DNA of 64,000 bases, taken from positions 6,944,001-7,008,000 of the forward strand of contig NZ_CP030047.1 of assembly GCF_015291625.1 (NCBI RefSeq), read 5' to 3'. Origin of the DNA: Bradyrhizobium sp. CCBAU 53421. Lineage in GTDB: Bacteria; Pseudomonadota; Alphaproteobacteria; Rhizobiales; Xanthobacteraceae. A program made the position numbers and the translations under genes. The notes beneath the pieces were generated by a model. The model saw only the letters and a list, made by a program, of their open reading frames with translations. It did no database searches and was not told the DNA's origin. The first letter of the stretch is position 1; the number at the start of each line of letters is the position of its first letter. This document shows, piece by piece, positions 51,086 to 59,279 of the stretch.

Positions 51086-52522
51086 TTACTCCGCTGCCAC
51101 GTACTCCGGCGGCCGCCAGATCGCCGACGCATAGAGATCCGGCGCAAAATCCTCGGCGATCGTCCCGTTGATGCGTGCTTCATGGGCGGCGATATCCGCC
51201 AGGAACAGATCGCGGCTGATCCGCGCCACGATCGATGGAATATCGCGCTTGAAGCTCGGAACGTCCCCGACCGGCAAGCCGAAGCTGACAAAGGCCGCGG
51301 GATTGAACACGTGGATGTCCCTCAGATACGGCGCGCGGCCCGGTACCTTCTCCAGATATTCATGCGCCGATCCGAGATAAGGATAGGCGGCCAGCGTCTC
51401 GTCCCGCTCGTCATCGGGCGGCGTGAAGCGATCGCGCCAAAGCTGGATCTCGTCCGCGAAATCGCGCAGCTCGGTCTGGGTCCCGAGATCGACCGAATAG
51501 CCGGTGGCGGCGATCGCAAAGTCGAACGCGAACGCGCCGTGGGCCGTCTCCGCAACGGGACGCACGCCCTGCAACCGTGCCGAGGTCCACGGCGCGTTCA
51601 AATGCAGATGGAAATTGGGGAACGACACCGCCCGCGAGATCGCATCCGGCGGCGGCGTCGAGCCGGCCAGTCGAAAGCGGATTGCCTGGTGCCAGCGCAC
51701 CGGGTCCGGCAGCGCACCGTAATTGTCGTAGGCCCCCGGGTAGCCGCGAATCCGGATCACCGGCAACGACGCCAACGTCTGCCGCCGCGCGAACAGGTGA
51801 ACATCGCGGGCGCCGGCCTCCAGCGCGACTGCCGCGGCATCGAAAGCCGATGCGGCGCTGCCGATCACGGCGACCGACAGGCCTCGCAGACTCCTGAAAT
51901 CGATCGTCTCGGATGAATGCGCATACAATCGCTTCGGCAGGCCTTGCAAAGCCTCGGGGACATAAGCACCGCCGCTCCCGGCGAAGCCCGTGGCGAGCAC
52001 CAGCTTCCGCGTGGTCTCGACAATCGGCGCGCCACTCCGTTCCAGATGCAGTCGCAAGTGGCCGTCGGCAGGCTCGACGCGGAGCAGCCGCGTTCCGTAG
52101 CGGATCGCGACACCGGTGACCTTGCGGTACCAGTCGAGATACGCCGCCCAATCAAGCCGCGGAATGCGATCGAGCGCGTCATAGGCGGCCGCGCCGTGGC
52201 GTGCCTCGTACCAGGCCTGGAAACCGAGCCCCGGCAGGCCCAGCTCGGGCCCCGGAAGCGTCTTCGGCGTCCGCAGCTTGTACATGCGCGCGCTGGTCAG
52301 CCACACGCCCGACCTTGCCGCGTCGGGCGCGGCATCGATCACCGAGACCTTGCCGATCCCCGCGCGCCGAAGCGCGAAGGCAAACGCGGAGCCGGACTGC
52401 CCGCCACCGACCACGACGACATTGTGATCGATGCCGTCGCGATCCGGAACCCAATTCTGCGGGTCGGCCCCGATCAGGCGAAGGGCTTCGCGGGCGACGC
52501 TGTCGGGATCGGATTGCGGCAT
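51086..52522 (-). CDS. FAD/NAD(P)-binding flavin monooxygenase-like protein
   Basis: 478 residues. First dinucleotide fold VVVVGGGQSGSAFAFALRRA near residue 35; a second fold VAVIGSAASAFDAAAVALEA at about 215. Between them: RTPKTLPGPELGLPGLGFQA, WYEARHGAAAYDALDRIPRL. FAIAATGYSVDLG near residue 345 is the ATGY motif of flavin-containing or Baeyer-Villiger monooxygenases. It is first in an operon with the TauD-family enzyme and ABC transporter, 97 bp before it. A role in oxidising the sulfur compound or a carbon intermediate is inferred; the substrate is unknown. Confidence 0.87.
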   Translation of the reverse strand: MPQSDPDSVAREALRLIGADPQNWVPDRDGIDHNVVVVGGGQSGSAFAFALRRAGIGKVSVIDAAPDAARSGVWLTSARMYKLRTPKTLPGPELGLPGLGFQAWYEARHGAAAYDALDRIPRLDWAAYLDWYRKVTGVAIRYGTRLLRVEPADGHLRLHLERSGAPIVETTRKLVLATGFAGSGGAYVPEALQGLPKRLYAHSSETIDFRSLRGLSVAVIGSAASAFDAAAVALEAGARDVHLFARRQTLASLPVIRIRGYPGAYDNYGALPDPVRWHQAIRFRLAGSTPPPDAISRAVSFPNFHLHLNAPWTSARLQGVRPVAETAHGAFAFDFAIAATGYSVDLGTQTELRDFADEIQLWRDRFTPPDDERDETLAAYPYLGSAHEYLEKVPGRAPYLRDIHVFNPAAFVSFGLPVGDVPSFKRDIPSIVARISRDLFLADIAAHEARINGTIAEDFAPDLYASAIWRPPEYVAAE

Positions 52523-52908
52523 GGAGAACGACCTCGCTTTGACGTTGCAAATCGTAAGAGCGGGCGATGTTCAGTCAATGAAACGAAACCAGCTTTGTTT
52601 TCGCCCGCGCGCAACGATCGCTTCGTCAGCCGCGCGCGCGCTGAAAAATTTGCGGCGATCGCCTCGGGATCGACCGCTTCCGACCCGACGCGACGAGCAA
52701 AATTGCGGCGATCGACACCGAGCGCATCCCAAATCACTGCGCGGTGGCGCCACCGCAATCGCACTCGTCTCCGCCCGGCGACCAACTCATAACGTTCATG
52801 CTCGCTTCCCGGACAACAACGCAAATTCATTTCAGCAGCACCGACGTAGAGTTTGTTGCAACCACAGCACCACGTCCGACACGCGGCTGCACGACAATGG
52901 ACGGAGCA
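52523..52908. other. Divergent promoter region, FAD operon / methyltransferase
   Basis: 386 bp between divergent starts. No other gene is visible. Lower GC, with a run like cgaaaccagctttgttttcg, is consistent with promoters. No palindrome stands out. Confidence 0.4.
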
Positions 52909-53733
52909 ATGCCCCAACCCGGCAACATCATCAGCCTCGAGCGTGACACACCGGAGCTCGCCCGCTCCTATGACGAAGCGGGGCTCGTTCAATTCCGTCA
53001 TGGCAAGTTCCTGATCGGGCCGCTGGCGATCAAATCGGGCGAGCAGGTGCTCGACATCGGAACCGGGACCGGGCGGCTTGCGGAATTCGTCGCCGGGCTC
53101 GTCGGGCCGACGGGCCACGTGATCGGGATCGATCCCCTCGCCGGCCGGATCGAGATCGCGCGGCTGCGACAGTCGGAGAACCTGCGGTTCGAGACCGGCC
53201 GCAGTGAAGACCTTTCGCGCTTCGCCGACGGACAGTTCGATGCGGTCTATCTCAACAGCGTGTTTCACTGGATCGCCGACAAGGACCGCGCGCTGCGGGA
53301 GATCCACCGGGTGCTCAAACCGGGCGGCCGCCTCGGCCTGAACGTCCAGGATCCGTTAAGGCCACATCAATCCCGCGTGCTGCTCCGCCAGGCCATCGCC
53401 AAGGCGGGCCTCGCCGACCACCACCAGGATTCCAGTCCGGTGCTCGGATCGACCGATGCGGAGCTCGAAGTGCTGTTCGTAGCCAACGGGTTCACCGACT
53501 ATCGCAGCGAACTGCGCGCGCTGGTCGACATTCATGCCGATGCGGATTCGCTGCTGCGCTGGTCGGAAGCGAGCGCCTTCGGCAACTTTCTCGACGCGTT
53601 CTCGGCGACCGAGCGCAAGCTGGTACGCCAGGCGTTCGCGGACCTCGTCGAGGACAAGCGCACGCCCGAAGGCCTCTCGCTGGAACGCTATCTGCGCTTC
53701 GCGTTCGCCCGCAAGGCGGCGCCGGCCGCCTGA
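52909..53733 (+). CDS. Class I SAM-dependent methyltransferase
   Basis: 274 residues from the ATG at 52909; ATG at 52897 is also possible. Methyltransf_11-like core: motif I VLDIGTGTGRLAEFVAGLVG, acidic end of strand 2 VIGIDPLAGRIEIARLR, FETGRSEDLSRFADGQFDAV, and YLNSVFHWIADKDRALREIH then RVLKPGGRLGLNV. This resembles ArsM/UbiE-type small-molecule methyltransferases. The C-terminal 100 residues are an additional helical part. It is 27 bp upstream of an LLM gene and likely co-transcribed; the substrate could be a thiol or sulfide (inference). Confidence 0.9.
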   Translation: MPQPGNIISLERDTPELARSYDEAGLVQFRHGKFLIGPLAIKSGEQVLDIGTGTGRLAEFVAGLVGPTGHVIGIDPLAGRIEIARLRQSENLRFETGRSEDLSRFADGQFDAVYLNSVFHWIADKDRALREIHRVLKPGGRLGLNVQDPLRPHQSRVLLRQAIAKAGLADHHQDSSPVLGSTDAELEVLFVANGFTDYRSELRALVDIHADADSLLRWSEASAFGNFLDAFSATERKLVRQAFADLVEDKRTPEGLSLERYLRFAFARKAAPAA

Positions 53734-53760
53734 CCTGATCATCCCGCACGAGTACCAGCC

Positions 53761-55101
53761 ATGAGCAAACGGCAGCTTTCCCTCAACTTCTTCATCTATC
53801 CGGACGGCCACCATGAGGCGGCCTGGCGTCACAGCGCTTCGGCTTCCAGCCGCCTCCTCGATGTCACCTACTATCAGGAGCTGGCGCAGCGCGCCGAAGC
53901 GCACAAATTCGACGCGGTGTTCTTCGCAGACGGGCCGGCGCTGGCGGAGAATGTCCGCCACGCAGCGCGATTTCGGCTCGAGCCGATCACCCTTCTCACC
54001 GCGATCGCTTCCGCCACCCAGCGCATCGGCCTGATCGCGACCGCGTCGACGACCTACACGGAGCCCTACAATCTCGCCCGCCTGTTCGCCTCGCTCGACC
54101 ATCTCAGCCGTGGCCGCGCCGGCTGGAACATCGTGACCACGAGCACGCCACAGGCGGCGCAGAATTTCGGGTTGCCCGAGCATCCCCCGCATCATGAGCG
54201 CTACGAGCGGGCGCGGGAATATCTCGATGTCATCACCAGGCTGTGGGACAGCTGGGAGGACGACGCGCTGGTCAACGATCCCGTTTCCGGCGTCTTCGCC
54301 GACACGGCGAAGATTCACGCCATCAACCACGTCGGGAAGCATTTTCGCGTGCGCGGGCCGCTCAACATCTCGCGTCCCCCGCAGGGCCGGCCGGTCTATG
54401 TCCAGGCCGGCTCGTCCGACGACGGGCGCGCCTTCGCCGCACGGTTCGCGGAAGCGATCTTCACCGCGCATCAGACATTGGCCAGCGCGCAGGAGTTCTA
54501 TGCCGATATCAAGCGGCAGGCGCGCGCCTTCGACCGCAGCCCCGATCAGATCAAGATCCTTCCCGGCATCAGCCCGTTCATCGCTAGCACGCAAGCCGAG
54601 GCCGACCGGCTGCAGGACGAGTTCAACGCGCTGATCCAGCCGGAATATTCGTTGGCGCAGCTGCGCCAGATGATCGGTCTCGACCTCTCCGGCTTCGATC
54701 TCGACGGGCCCTTCCCGCGCCATCTGATCGACACCGATGGCGCGCGCGGTGTCGCCAGCCGGTTCAAGCTGGTCGTCGACATCGTCGATCGCGAGAAACC
54801 GACCATCCGTCAGCTGGTGCAACGCCTGGCCGGCGCGCGCGGCCATTGGGTGATCGCCGGGCCGCCGGAAAAGATCGCCGACAACATCCAGACCTGGTTC
54901 GAGAACAGAGCGGCCGACGGCTTCAACGTCATGCCGCCCTGGCTGCCCGGCGGCTTCGATATCTTCGCCGAGCAGGTCGTCCCGATCCTGCGCAAGCGCG
55001 GCCTGTTCCGTCACGACTACGCCGGCACGACGCTGCGCGACCATTACGGGCTGACCCGGCCGGCAAGCAGCTATTCCAGCTCAATCCAGGCGATCGCATG
55101 A
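53761..55101 (+). CDS. LLM class flavin monooxygenase (NtaA/SnaA/DszA family)
   Basis: 446 residues from the ATG at 53761 (MSKRQLSLNFFIYPDGHHEA). Motifs: FDAVFFADGPALAENVRHAA, LIATASTTYTEPYNLARLFA, LDHLSRGRAGWNIVTTSTPQ, RLWDSWEDDALVNDPVSGVF and YVQAGSSDDGRAFAARFAEA. It is a paralog of the gene at 39045 with the same length. The conserved FMN-binding segments and the partner reductase at 45710 suggest oxidation of a sulfone, sulfonate or sulfide. It ends 240 bp before the tRNA fragment and the decayed region. Confidence 0.92.
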   Translation: MSKRQLSLNFFIYPDGHHEAAWRHSASASSRLLDVTYYQELAQRAEAHKFDAVFFADGPALAENVRHAARFRLEPITLLTAIASATQRIGLIATASTTYTEPYNLARLFASLDHLSRGRAGWNIVTTSTPQAAQNFGLPEHPPHHERYERAREYLDVITRLWDSWEDDALVNDPVSGVFADTAKIHAINHVGKHFRVRGPLNISRPPQGRPVYVQAGSSDDGRAFAARFAEAIFTAHQTLASAQEFYADIKRQARAFDRSPDQIKILPGISPFIASTQAEADRLQDEFNALIQPEYSLAQLRQMIGLDLSGFDLDGPFPRHLIDTDGARGVASRFKLVVDIVDREKPTIRQLVQRLAGARGHWVIAGPPEKIADNIQTWFENRAADGFNVMPPWLPGGFDIFAEQVVPILRKRGLFRHDYAGTTLRDHYGLTRPASSYSSSIQAIA

Positions 55102-55340
55102 TCGCCTGACGCCCGCTCCGCGCCGCCGGCGCCACGAATCCCGCAGTGACCGACCTGCGACAAGAAGCGTCGATCGAAAGACCTCGGATCGACCTTCCAT
55201 GACCGGTCCTGGGGTGTCCCGAGTCGGTCTCGGGATCGGCCTTGGGGTAGCCCCCTTGAAACAGCAACCGTCCCTGAACGGGCAACGGACTCCAGCGGGT
55301 CCGCCCGAGGCCGAAAATCTGATTTCTTCAACAATATCAA

Positions 55341-55387
55341 TGGATTGGGCGGGAGGGATCGAACCTCCGAATGGCGGAATCAAAATC
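55341..55387 (-). other. 3' fragment of a tRNA-Gln(UUG) gene: probable attachment-site scar
   Basis: On the minus strand the segment reads GATTTTGATTCCGCCATTCG, then GGAGGTTCGATCCCTCC, CGCCC and AATCCA. The T-arm is perfect (GGAGG/CCTCC stem, loop TTCGATC; 55352-55368), and the anticodon loop TTTTGAT carries UUG. No matching 5' half (D-arm, acceptor) is found on the right side, where the sequence is unrelated. The last bases before CCA (AAT) also differ from the expected CAG. A 3' tRNA end without the 5' half is the usual product of site-specific integration or excision. The assignment to Gln is by recall of alphaproteobacterial tRNA-Gln. Confidence 0.7.
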
Positions 55388-55514
55388 AGGCGGGACGCTG
55401 AGCGATATCAACGCACGTTCTGAATTCTGGGCAAAACCTTACCACAGACTGAACAATAGGTTAGCGCGCAATTCAGAATGACGACGGCGAGAGATTTGCA
55501 GTCCGATAGCAGCG

Positions 55515-55566
55515 CGAGAGGATTATTCTGGGCTGCGGGCGACAGCCCGAACCGATGATCCTCTCG
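55515..55566. repeat. Two-tier hairpin
   Basis: CGAGAGGAT (55515-55523) pairs with ATCCTCTCG (55558-55566), and inside it GGGCTG (55530-55535) pairs with CAGCCC (55543-55548). The size and symmetry suggest an RNA hairpin, an integrase/recombination site or a mobile-element end. It is 130 bp right of the tRNA fragment. Confidence 0.55.
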
Positions 55567-56698
55567 AGGCCGCCGGGGCCGCCAATCACCCAGGGAGAGC
55601 CGACGTTACAATCCCGCGTGCGCCGTGAAGTGGTCGCCAGCGAAGTTCCTATGTCGGATCACCTTTCGGCTGCCGCTCGCCAACGATGGCATCACCCCGA
55701 TTCCAGTCCGTTCGATGGGCTAGACTGACTTGGTGATAGTGAATGTATTCGTCGCTCACTCATCTGTTGGAGATGCTCTCCCCGTTGCCGATCTGCGGCC
55801 GAGGCTCGATGGTCAATCGGTGGTTGGCGTGTGATCCCAAACGTGAGCGCGTCCCACGAGCCGATGGTGAGGATAATGATCCTTCGGCACTTGCCGGTCT
55901 GTCGGGGGTTCGAGTCACCGGAGCGCTACCGCTTTTCCCCACACCAACCAAACCTTCGATACATTATCCAATCCATCGCATAGGGCAGTTCGTGAGCCCG
56001 TGGGGGCGAGTGCAGATTTATCCCAACAAAGCGGAACGTTGAAAGACCTCCGCCTGCAGATCAGGCGAAAATGACCTCTGCCGCGGAATATCGAAAGCCC
56101 GTCTTCGGTGCCGGCATCGTACCGCAGGCGCGTGGTGCCCCTCGTCTGCTTCCTTCCGACCACCTCCGGCCAATTTCTCGGCTGACCTACCAGATCGCGC
56201 CAGACCTCTCGCTGTCGCGCGGATACCATTTCTAGACTGGTCGCGGGTCGATGACGACTGGACAATCAACCTATCCCATGTGCCAGGCACACCACTGCGA
56301 TTGCCTCGACAATGCGCTGGTCGAGACTGGCGTAAGCGCCCAGATAGGTCTGCGCATGCGCCGATTGGACGATCTCAAGGTTCGCCGACGCTGCTACGGC
56401 AGCCGTCTGGCGGATGGCCCTAACTCCTCCTATTTGTCGCGAACGGATGGAGCTGATTCTGCGGTCGGCCGCTCGCGCTCGGCGACGTGATTGCATGACG
56501 CGGTGCCTACCGTGCTCGCCAGCCTGCGCCGCGCTGTTTTTGCTTCGGCCAGTCCAGATAGCTCACCATAGCGTCCCAGCGCATCAGTAGAACGTCAAAA
56601 CCAAAATGGCTCGTTGCGGAGCCCCGAAATCTCGCCAAAGGTTTCGCTCCGATTCAAATCGTGCGTCTTGCCATTTCACGCCAATCTTGTGGAATAAT
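55567..56698. other. Non-coding, decayed stretch
   Basis: About 1.1 kb with no intact gene that I recognise. Short frames on both strands lack ribosome sites and family motifs. Base composition is less GC-rich and less codon-structured than in the flanks. This fits remnants of an integrated element between the tRNA fragment and the broken AraC genes. Confidence 0.5.
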
Positions 56699-57449
56699 TC
56701 AGCTATCGATCGCGCAAGGTCGTCTGCGATGGGGCGCTTGCCGATGTTTACCGGCAAGTTGCTGCCGCCTGTAGACAACGGGCTGAACCTTCATCAAACG
56801 CGAGAAAGTGCGGCTAAAACTGCTTGCACTGGAATAGCCGAGGAATTTTGCGATGTCTGACAGAGGCTTGCTCGAGTCCGCGAGCAGCTGGCAAGCCATA
56901 TTCAAGCGAACCTCCGCAAGCATTGCGCGGTAGCTTGTGCCCATACGGCTGAGATGACGCTGCAACGTCCGCGTGCTGATCTTGCAGGCGCGAGCTGTGC
57001 CATTTATGGTTGCGTCACCGTGTCGCAGCGACGCGACAATGGCCGTGCGGATCGCCTCGGACGAAGGCAAACGGACGGCTCTCATCTGTTGGTGTGAGGC
57101 ACGAAGTCCATGCTCCGTCTAGAGAATACCAGATGCTTCGAGGCTATGGGTATTCCGTGTGGCCGACTGTCCGGTAAAACCAGGCATCTTTCGATCACAC
57201 AGCGGCTCTCTTCGACATTGTCGAGCGCACGCAATATTGCGAGGGTACGGAGTGAGAATTCATGGCGACGCAGAACGAAGCGCTCACCTTTCCTCCATTC
57301 CGGTCGTAGTTTGGATCTCAAGCAAGCCTATGCAGCGAATTGCTGGCCGTCTGGCCATAAGCCGCCAAAAAAGCCGGCAAGGCTCGCATCAAACGAGCGG
57401 CTCCGCTGATCGACGCAATAGACCGCTGGGGTGCAGAGAACGGTGGATG
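56699..57449 (-). pseudogene. Broken AraC-family regulator (frameshifted)
   Basis: The C-terminal 128 codons (57085-56699) encode an intact-looking AraC double helix-turn-helix: ATINGTARACKISTRTLQRH, LSRMGTSYRAMLAEVRLNMA, then LSDIAKFLGYSSASSFSRTF. The N-terminal ligand domain follows upstream in other frames: the piece at 57321-57082 has HLVFSRRSMDFVPHTNR, matching the LVFSR..LD.PLP region of the Arabinose_bd domain, and ends at a TGA overlapping the next ATG by 4 nt. A third frame (57449-57318) has ARLMRALPAFLAAYG, the usual AraC N-terminus. At least two frameshifts are needed, so the protein is probably not made whole. Confidence 0.72.
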
Positions 57450-57558
57450 CCCGGAGGGGGTAGCGAACTCTTTCCTTCTTGACGGCGACGCCAACACCAG
57501 GTCCCAGCGAAATTCCCGCCGACAGGCAGCATTCATTTTGCGATCGAGGGGCGGCTCG

Positions 57559-58556
57559 GTGGCAAATATTCATTTGACGCGCAGCCAATTCCTCATGCCC
57601 TTCGTTGATATCCTTAGCGAAATCGGCGCATCGACGGGTTCGTTTCTGGCAAAATTTCATCTTCCGACATCATTGGAAGAGAAAGCCAATCACTATGTTC
57701 CGATTCTGCGTGCAATCGACTTCGCGGAAATCGCCCGGAGATCACAAGGTATTCCGGATTTTGGATTCCTCGCTTCCCAACGTCTGCACTATTGTCACCT
57801 GAGCGAAAAACCCGGACTCTGATCGGCCATGCCCCAACGCTGTTGGTCGCGTTGTAACAGGCTTGCAAATGGGCATCGATCGAGGACTCGAACTTGAAGA
57901 ACTGGCTCGAACGCCACGACGATCACGTGAGGTTTTGCAGCAGTCTCACTGGAACAAAAGGACTCCTGCATCTCGAGCATTCACAGTGGCTTCAGAATAT
58001 TTTCCCCATATACATCGTTCAGCAATTCGCCGGACCGGATTGGGCTCCTGCAACAATCGCCTTTGAAGCCCGCTATGCGCCGAGCCCTGCGTGTCAATCA
58101 TTCTGGCCGAATACGCGCTTCCTGTCTGGACAGGACGCATCATGGATCGACGTGCCGATCTCGCTCCTCAGCCTCCCCAACCGTGCAAGGGTGAAAGTGC
58201 TCTCCCTGCCGGACGGTCAGGCTGGCCCGTCAGGTCATGATATCATCGCAACGCTCAAGTTGATGTTGCCGTCCTACCTCGACCAAGGACTTCCGGCTCT
58301 CGCTGAAGTTGCGGAGATGGCTGGCGCGAGCGCGAGAAGCCTACAACGCAAACTCGCGTACGCCGGCATGACATACTCGGATCTGCTCGACACAATCCGG
58401 TTCGAGAATGCAAGCAAGCTTTTGCGGGACACGGATTCCAAGATTATTGAAATCGCATTCTCCTCCGGTTACACTGATCCGGCGCATTTTACTCGCGCCT
58501 TCCGCCGAGTTACCGGCGTTACGCCGCGACAGTTTCGTGCGCAATCGCGGCCGTGA
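57559..58556 (+). pseudogene. Broken AraC-family regulator (one frameshift, one premature stop)
   Basis: The first piece (57559-57822) starts VANIHLTRSQFLMPFVDILS and ends in TGA; the second frame continues from ALIGHAPTLLVAL through a TAA at 57855-57857 to QACKWASIEDSNLKNWLERH and onward. So a one-base shift in the run GAAAAACCC (about 57804-57813) and an in-frame TAA interrupt it. The remaining C-terminal part (to 58556) has the helix-turn-helix LAEVAEMAGASARSLQRKLA and IIEIAFSSGYTDPAHFTRAF, then RRVTGVTPRQFR, the AraC family signature. Reading across both lesions restores a protein of about 330 residues, normal for AraC/Arabinose_bd. Confidence 0.8.
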
Positions 58557-58786
58557 TAAGCGCATTCTGCGTTGGGTGCCATGCCACCCGAATGATTGAA
58601 AGTATCCTTTGATTCGACACGACCTCACCGTCGATCTATCTGGATCGACCTCTCCTCCTTTGCGCCGTGGAGTTGAAGCGTCGGTCTCTATCAGCAGAAC
58701 GGCGTGACGCCGCCGACGGTCACGTGGCGCGGCGCGTGTGCCACGAAAGCGCAGGACCGTCATCCTCGAAAGCGCATCAGGCGAAC

Positions 58787-59218
58787 CTAAAAGTCCGGAC
58801 CGAATACGTCATCGTTGAACTGGGCTGACGCGTCATCGTTTTCCATGCTGTTGATCAGGTTTTGCTCCGGATTCGTAAAGCCGCTTTCCGAGAGCGCAGT
58901 TGCCGGCAATGCACCATAACTGGCGCGATATTTGTCCATCGCGGCCACGCTGCCGACATACGCACAGGTACATCCGGAGGGATCGGCGTAGACGTAGTAG
59001 GGGCGTCCGCCCTTTTGCCGTAGCTGAAACTGATTGGTCGGAAATGACATCAGCCGTTTCAACATCTCCGGCGTGGTAGCTGCGATGGGATTAAACCCCG
59101 ATGATATCAACAATTGGCCCGTCGATTGCTGAGCGTAACTGCGGGCACCCGAGTATAACTGGACGAGAAGAACGACCGAAACGATGGCTGCAGAAGCGCC
59201 TGCAAATCGAAGACGCAT
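58787..59218 (-). CDS. Small exported protein of unknown function
   Basis: 143 residues from the ATG at 59218, with GGAG (ccggagaaaaaATG). A signal peptide (AGASAAIVSVVLLVQLYSGA, cleavage near RSYAQQ) directs it to the periplasm. The mature part has TTPEMLKRLMSFPTNQFQLR, KGGRPYYVYADPSGCTCAYV with a Cys-x-Cys pair, and an acidic C-terminus (NDDASAQFNDDVFGPDF). The family is unknown to me. It lies 61 bp after the HlyD-like gene on the same strand, so the two may be co-transcribed and functionally linked in the envelope. Confidence 0.75.
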   Translation of the reverse strand: MRLRFAGASAAIVSVVLLVQLYSGARSYAQQSTGQLLISSGFNPIAATTPEMLKRLMSFPTNQFQLRQKGGRPYYVYADPSGCTCAYVGSVAAMDKYRASYGALPATALSESGFTNPEQNLINSMENDDASAQFNDDVFGPDF

Positions 59219-59279
59219 TTTTTCTCCGGAGATACCTGGATGGGCTACCAATTGGAGCCGAGAGTGAAACGGAAGGCGT

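Noticed and set aside
55900..55945. Another tRNA-like segment (GGGGGTTCGAGTCACCGG)
   Set aside because: The T-loop string is present but the stem does not pair and no other tRNA arm is found, so it is chance similarity.
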